Source: Branchiostoma floridae (lineage: Eukaryota > Chordata > Leptocardii > Amphioxiformes > Branchiostomatidae). From it: a stretch of 64,000 nt of DNA. A program made the position numbers and the translations under genes. Under the pieces are notes generated by a model that saw only the letters and a program-made list of their open reading frames with translations, had not been told where the DNA came from and ran no database searches. Below are positions 59,421-64,000 of this stretch, piece after piece. The stretch covers positions 29,645,535 through 29,709,534 of the forward strand of contig NC_049981.1 of assembly GCF_000003815.2 (NCBI RefSeq), read 5' to 3'. Position 1 is the first letter of the stretch. Every line of letters starts with the position of its first letter.

Positions 59421-61095
59421 TGTCGATCTAAGCAGAAGATAATGAATGAAAAACATTTTCTCTTCAATCATGTTTCTGCAATGCCCTAACTTTTCGATCT
59501 TATATTCCACTTTGTCTTTTTCAAATACACAGCAAAGGAAAGTTTATAAGTTTAATGTGCTGAACTCCAGATAGACAAGTAAGTTAACGTTATCATTATT
59601 TTGACCATTCATTTTTACTTATAAAAAGCATTTGCTTATTTGCAAGGTAGAAAATAATATAGTATAAGTTTCATAACTATGTACATCAATGGTTTGATGG
59701 CTGAGATAAATACCGAAATCAAAGTGTCTAAAAAAATCAATTTTCCCAACTATTTCAGAATGGAACAATTGTCATCATCAAGTACAGTAGGACTCAGCCT
59801 CTTCATATGTTAGCTTCAAACAGTTAGACATTCATTTGAATGGTTTAGGTATGATAAACCAATTGAAGTGATATAAAAATTATGATTCATGTGTCAATGG
59901 TTTGTTTCATGCAACTCCACTGTCTGGTAAAGTAACTGGCCCCTCCTCACATGTACAGTCAAACCTGTATTAGCGGCCACCTGGCCATAGTGGCCACTTT
60001 TTGTCGGTCCCTTGGATTTTTCCCATTGACGTAATGATTAAGAAATAGGCTATAGCGGCCTCCTGTCCAACGCGGCCACGGCCACACAATTTCCAGTCCT
60101 GTAGATACAGAAACACTGCCTATTGCGACCCGTATGTGACCCTGCGCTGAGTTTAAAATCGTAGTTTGCGAGGATTTTGAGTTCCCCGCAGGGTCATTTT
60201 GGCGGTAGCGGAAGGTCCGCGTGTCTTGAGCGTTAAAGTGCAAGTCTTTGTCGGCGAATCTACCGATCAAAACTTCGTGAGAAAGAGTTAGTGGGAACTG
60301 AAATCATGTGTAATTTGCTCTTGGTCAATTGATCAGCATTTTCTCTATAGTGGCCACCTGTCTATAGTGGCCATTATTTCTACAGTCCCTTGAGTGGCCG
60401 CTATAGACAGGTTTGACAGTACAGCAGACCAGCAGATGTTGGGCAGGCCGCTTAGTTATCTACTGCAACATCAGGTTAATTGGCTAATAAAGGAAATGAA
60501 TTTGCAATTAAAAAAAATACAAGTTGCTTATTGCTTATACACATGCAAAACAAAATCCAGAAGAAAATTTAGAACAAGCTGCCCTTTTAACCTCCTTGGT
60601 CTTACCAGTCATACAGTTAATTATCTAAAAGGTGGCTCGCTAATATCAGTCCAACCTTTTTTTCTTTAAGGTAACATGTAAATGTGTCACATTTAACAGA
60701 AATATACCAATTTCCTATTACTTTCAGTGAGTATAAAATATTATACATAACTTGCACCTCTGTATGTCCAACATGGACTAGACATTTTCCTTAATTCTTT
60801 ACCTAGAGTATTCACAAAAAAAGAAGTTTTAAATCTACAATATAGTATTACCTTTAATAAGCATATTGTACTACATGCACATGCACCTGTATCAAAGTGG
60901 CAAAACATACATAAATTTAGTTACGTTTTGCTATACATTCAAGAGCTACTAAATAGGCCTACTGATATTAGAGATAGTTCTGCTGTCATAATAGAATGTT
61001 GTAATAGTAATTATCAATCTCTCTATTTCTCTGGTGTAGATTATGTACATTTGACTCTATATATTCCCAATATTAGCAAATGGCAGATTCTGGGT
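59421..61095. other. Intergenic DNA between STAMBP and the kinase gene
   Basis: AT-rich, presumably with the STAMBP 3' UTR at its right end. Apart from the TA-flanked MITE at 59956-60419 I see no coding or RNA gene. Confidence 0.6.
59956..60419. mobile_element. Tc1/mariner-type MITE, CAGTCAAACCTGT ends
   Basis: CAGTCAAACCTGTATTAGCG at left and CGCTATAGACAGGTTTGACAG at right with TA on both sides. Interior rich in (A/T)AGTGGCCAC and GCGGCCAC. 464 bp, no transposase. Confidence 0.88.
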
Positions 61096-61158
61096 TTATT
61101 TCCTTAAGTCCACCATCACAACAGATTCAGTGGTCACCATTTTCACATGACAGCAGTC
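61096..61158 (-). CDS. STAMBP: STAMBP terminal exon
   Basis: Encodes [20 protein letters not shown] and stop TAA, matching the family ending VTITDLR. The acceptor TTTTTTACAG is strong. An AATAAA overlaps the stop codon but is probably coincidental. Confidence 0.9.
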   Translation of the reverse strand, partial: DCCHVKMVTTESVVMVDLRK

Positions 61159-64000
61159 CTGTAAAAAATCAGGAAATATATCAGCACAAGAGAAAACAAG
61201 GACAAAAAGTTTTTAAAGTTTAACAAATATAATGCTCATTCACCTTTAACCAAGGGTAACCGAGGCCTATATCTGTAGTTTTTAGAAACAGGTTCTGGGC
61301 TAACAGATTGACGGACGGTGGTTTCAATTTGCTGTATAATTTGTAAATATTACAATTTAAAACCACCATCTGTCGACTTGACATCCCTAATTGTAACCCT
61401 AAATATACATAGATGTATCTACAGGCAGGTGTTCATGTCTTCATATAGTAATACTGTAGTACAATGTAATAGCTGTAGTGGTGGTGGTTTTCACAGCTTC
61501 ACAGTGCTCACAACTGGTGCATTGAATCAAAGTGGAAATACCATTGGTTTGATTAAATCATTTACAACGTCTAACTTTTTTATGTTATTTACAATGAATT
61601 GTACTCATACACAACATATACAAACATCTAAAATAATTATTGAGATAGAGAATTGTTATTAATTGGAAATAATGGTAAATATACATTATTACTTATACTA
61701 TCCTTAATTCTTGAGAGTGGCTTAATATATACATCCATGATCATTGTAATAAATCCATGTACACACCTCAAACAATGGTGGCTCCTTTGGATGGGGGTGG
61801 AATCCTTTCTGCCTGCAGCTGGCAACGAAGTTCAGGCCATGGTTTGGGGTAAGCATGAAAATTCCCGTCCTGAAAATATGATTCAGAACAGATTCATGTT
61901 AGTGTACTCCTCATATTTTTAGGGTTTTGAATAACAGCATCTGTACTGTGCCTCCTATATGTATCATTAATGGTTTTGATTTTTGTACATCGGTTTTAAC
62001 TCAATAGCAACAGTGTGATCGATATTCAAAATGTCTTCCTGTACATGTATCTTATTTTCTTTTAACACGAGGGGTGTTTAAAATGGAAGAGATAAAGCAA
62101 ACATAGCAAAATTATCCGGCCACTTACAGTCAGACTGCATACATTGTATGATGTACAGTAGAAGGCATTTAATTGTACAACAGATTTTTAACACACGTAC
62201 ACCACTATTAATTGCATGGTGTTCCAAAATCCAGTCCAGCTGGAAAATTTCCCATTGTCACACCACCCGGATAATTGCATGCAATATGCTGGCGACTGGG
62301 GCCTGTAATCAAATGGCTTCTTCTGTACTATCAGGAAGACTTGACAAATTGCAGTACTCACTGCTGGTGCTTGGGGGAGCACACGATTGCAATGGCCTCT
62401 GGCATCATGAGCTGGTAGGAGCAGTGCGTGTGGAGATCCACACTGGACAAGAAGGCTGTCTGAGTCGGATGAGTCTGTAGTTGTAAAAAAAAGGTAGAAA
62501 TCTTAATCAGGAACTACAGACTCAACTTCTTGATATGGTTTTAATCTAAGTCGAAGTGTGTCATTTCTTATCTTTATTAGGAACTACATCTTAAACTTTT
62601 TAAGTTCAACTAATCTAAATCAAATTCATCTCCTTGGTTCTCAGAAGACTTGCAGCAAGGATCTACCAACAAGTAAAGATGTAAATAGATGACTGGGAGA
62701 AAAACTTTCATCCGATGACATTTTCTCCCTAAAACTGTGTGTATCTACAAAATGTAGGCAATGCTACTTAACCTTTATTCGAGGGGGTAACCTATATCTG
62801 TTGCTTTTAAACCAGGGTATGTAGAGATAGTTAGTCAACAGACAGTGGTTTCAATTTACAATATCTTAAAAATATTCCAGTTTGAAAACACCATCCATCG
62901 AGTTGATATCGCTAAACACTGTTATTAAAAGCAACGGATAAAGGTTACCCCGCGGATAAAGGTGAACTAGTGTTACAGACTTTTCTGCTCAAACTCTGTT
63001 TTCCTGTTCCTGTATAAATTCAGAATCACATTTTGCAGATCTGATAATGAACAAATTAAATTTCTGTGGACTTGAAGTAAAATACTTTAAAAGATTGACA
63101 CGTATACTAACATGAATCCACCCAAGTGTGATGAGTTCATGTTTGTCCTGGAAGTCAAATAGTTCCTCCTCACTCAGAGTGGTGCAGGAGTCGGGAGTAC
63201 CGCTCTGCTTGGGGACCAGCACATGGGTGATGGTGAAACTGTTCTGTTTCTGGAGGGAGAAAGAAAAGAATAATCTTGTTATGGTCAACGTAACAAGAGT
63301 TTCAAGACCTGAATTGACTCAAAAAGGGAACTTTAACACTAGATCCTAGAATAAGTCAGCTTCACATACCAGTTTTCCAGCCAGAATACCACAAGTCTCA
63401 ATGTTCTGAGCCGTGTTCGGCTGGGCAAGGTTCAAAAACTTCAGCATGATCTCCTGAGGGACAACGACTTGTCTCAGGCCGTACTTGTTACTGCTGGGAA
63501 CATCTGTAATGTAGGAAATATACATGCTTGGCATCTCATAATGTTTATAACATAGAAATTGCTTTTAGATGTGTTGATTTAAGGCCATACACTTTATTAT
63601 TTTCTTGGTTATCAGACATTTTAAAGTAAAAAAATTAAAGCACGAAGGCAAGATGAAAACAGAGGGCTGGGAGGAAACTTGAATCTGACTACATTTCCTT
63701 CATGAAACTGTGTTTATTATGGCCTAACCTTGGCCCACAGACTCTGTTGTGTGTTGACCTGCAAAATTCAGCTCATCGCTTATTTTTAGTTCAAGCACAA
63801 ACAAATTGAAATGGTGTGGCGTTAACATACCATCCATAGTAGTAGTGTGAGATATTTGCTAAGAATGTGATGACTGAGCTAGAAATAATCAAGACTAAGC
63901 AAGAACATTCTGTATGATGTTCTTGACAGTGAGCTACAAGTTATCAACAAAAGCTCACCATGGAGACTGGTTGGCTTTGTGGACCGGTCCACTGTTGGTA
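61096..64000 (-). CDS. STAMBP: STAMBP/AMSH-type K63 deubiquitinase, 3' part (5' part outside the window)
   Basis: JAMM zinc metalloprotease that trims K63-linked ubiquitin from endosomal cargo with STAM and ESCRT-0. Six exons are visible, the first cut by the window edge, with matching phases. The core is complete: glutamate in [28 protein letters not shown] with both zinc histidines and the aspartate, and the second zinc site region [16 protein letters not shown] then CCHV. It ends VDLRK against VTITDLR in human STAMBP. The N-terminal MIT and STAM-binding parts lie beyond 64000. STAMBPL1 is the alternative vertebrate relative; a single invertebrate orthologue of both is likely. Confidence 0.92.
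61767..61869 (-). CDS. STAMBP: STAMBP exon: K63-recognition insertion
   Basis: Encodes [20 protein letters not shown] and [14 protein letters not shown]. The cysteine and histidines of CRQKGFHPH form the second zinc site in AMSH proteins. Acceptor TTTCAG, donor GTGTGT. Confidence 0.92.
62362..62474 (-). CDS. STAMBP: STAMBP exon: HxH zinc motif and catalytic aspartate
   Basis: Encodes [20 protein letters not shown] then [13 protein letters not shown]. It supplies the second zinc histidine, the aspartate, and the LHTH histidine of the second zinc site. Acceptor CTACAG, donor GTGAGT. Confidence 0.95.
62764..62970. mobile_element. MITE with TTCACCTTTATCCGCGGGGT ends
   Basis: About 40-bp ends: CTTTATTCGAGGGGGTAACC at left and GGTTACCCCGCGGATAAAGG at right. 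One-ended or rearranged relatives at 61253-61390 and 57268-57702. Confidence 0.8.
63112..63249 (-). CDS. STAMBP: STAMBP exon: central JAMM strands
   Basis: Encodes [35 protein letters not shown] and ITLGWIH, which ends with the first zinc histidine. Close to human EFTITHVLIPKQSAG. Donor GTTAGT. Confidence 0.94.
63370..63503 (-). CDS. STAMBP: STAMBP exon: start of JAMM domain
   Basis: Encodes [20 protein letters not shown], then [18 protein letters not shown] with the catalytic glutamate. Acceptor TTACAG, donor GTATGT. Confidence 0.93.
63959..64000 (-). CDS. STAMBP: STAMBP exon, cut by the window edge
   Basis: Encodes [14 protein letters not shown], matching the PVVDRSLKPG segment before the JAMM domain. 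Donor GTGAGC, phase 1. Confidence 0.8.

Noticed and set aside
59959-60270. 103-residue minus-strand frame
   Set aside because: Lies wholly inside the Tc1/mariner-type MITE and has no transposase motif.

Overview
The window reads as eukaryotic nuclear DNA from an invertebrate deuterostome, most likely a lancelet (Branchiostoma). It has intron-rich genes whose proteins resemble vertebrate ones, many short inverted-repeat transposons, microsatellites and foldbacks, and one 100-N assembly gap (40878-40977). The species call is inference.

Two genes are supported, both on the minus strand. The first is a complete Numb-associated (NAK) family kinase, orthologous to the vertebrate AAK1/BMP2K pair. 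It runs from an ATG at 59182 to a stop at 23314. I could trace twenty coding exons; their phases all join and total 4281 nt (about 1426 residues). The order is N-terminal kinase domain, proline-rich linker, an exon with clathrin-box motifs and a three-fold basic repeat, then a long tail rich in NPF, DPF and FGxxPF motifs. The second is the 3' part of a STAMBP/AMSH-type K63 deubiquitinase (61096 to the right edge) with a complete JAMM metalloprotease core. Both proteins act in endocytosis and endosomal sorting: the kinase on AP-2/clathrin coats, AMSH on ubiquitinated cargo at ESCRT-0. Human AAK1 and STAMBP both lie on 2p13, so the neighbourhood may be ancestral.

Layout: 1-21000 has no gene I can support. 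It holds repeats: (CA)n, (GA)n and (CT)n tracts, tRNA-derived SINEs, several inverted-repeat MITE families, a LINE reverse-transcriptase scrap and a satellite of about 155 bp (nine copies). 21000-23313 is probable 3' UTR and downstream flank. 23314-59182 is the kinase gene, whose introns contain hAT-like, TA-flanked and foldback elements, an array rich in inverted CCAAT motifs and the gap. 59183-61095 is promoter and intergenic DNA with a Tc1/mariner-type MITE. 61096-64000 is STAMBP.

The most unusual feature is that many kinase exons have a partial copy of one end, splice site included, in the adjacent intron. At exon 5 three extra acceptor-side copies are present, and the two nearest are in frame with the exon. 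Also notable are short hairpin motifs of the form CTGANGAA-stem-GAAAC, whose stems differ between families yet still pair, resembling a degenerate hammerhead ribozyme core.
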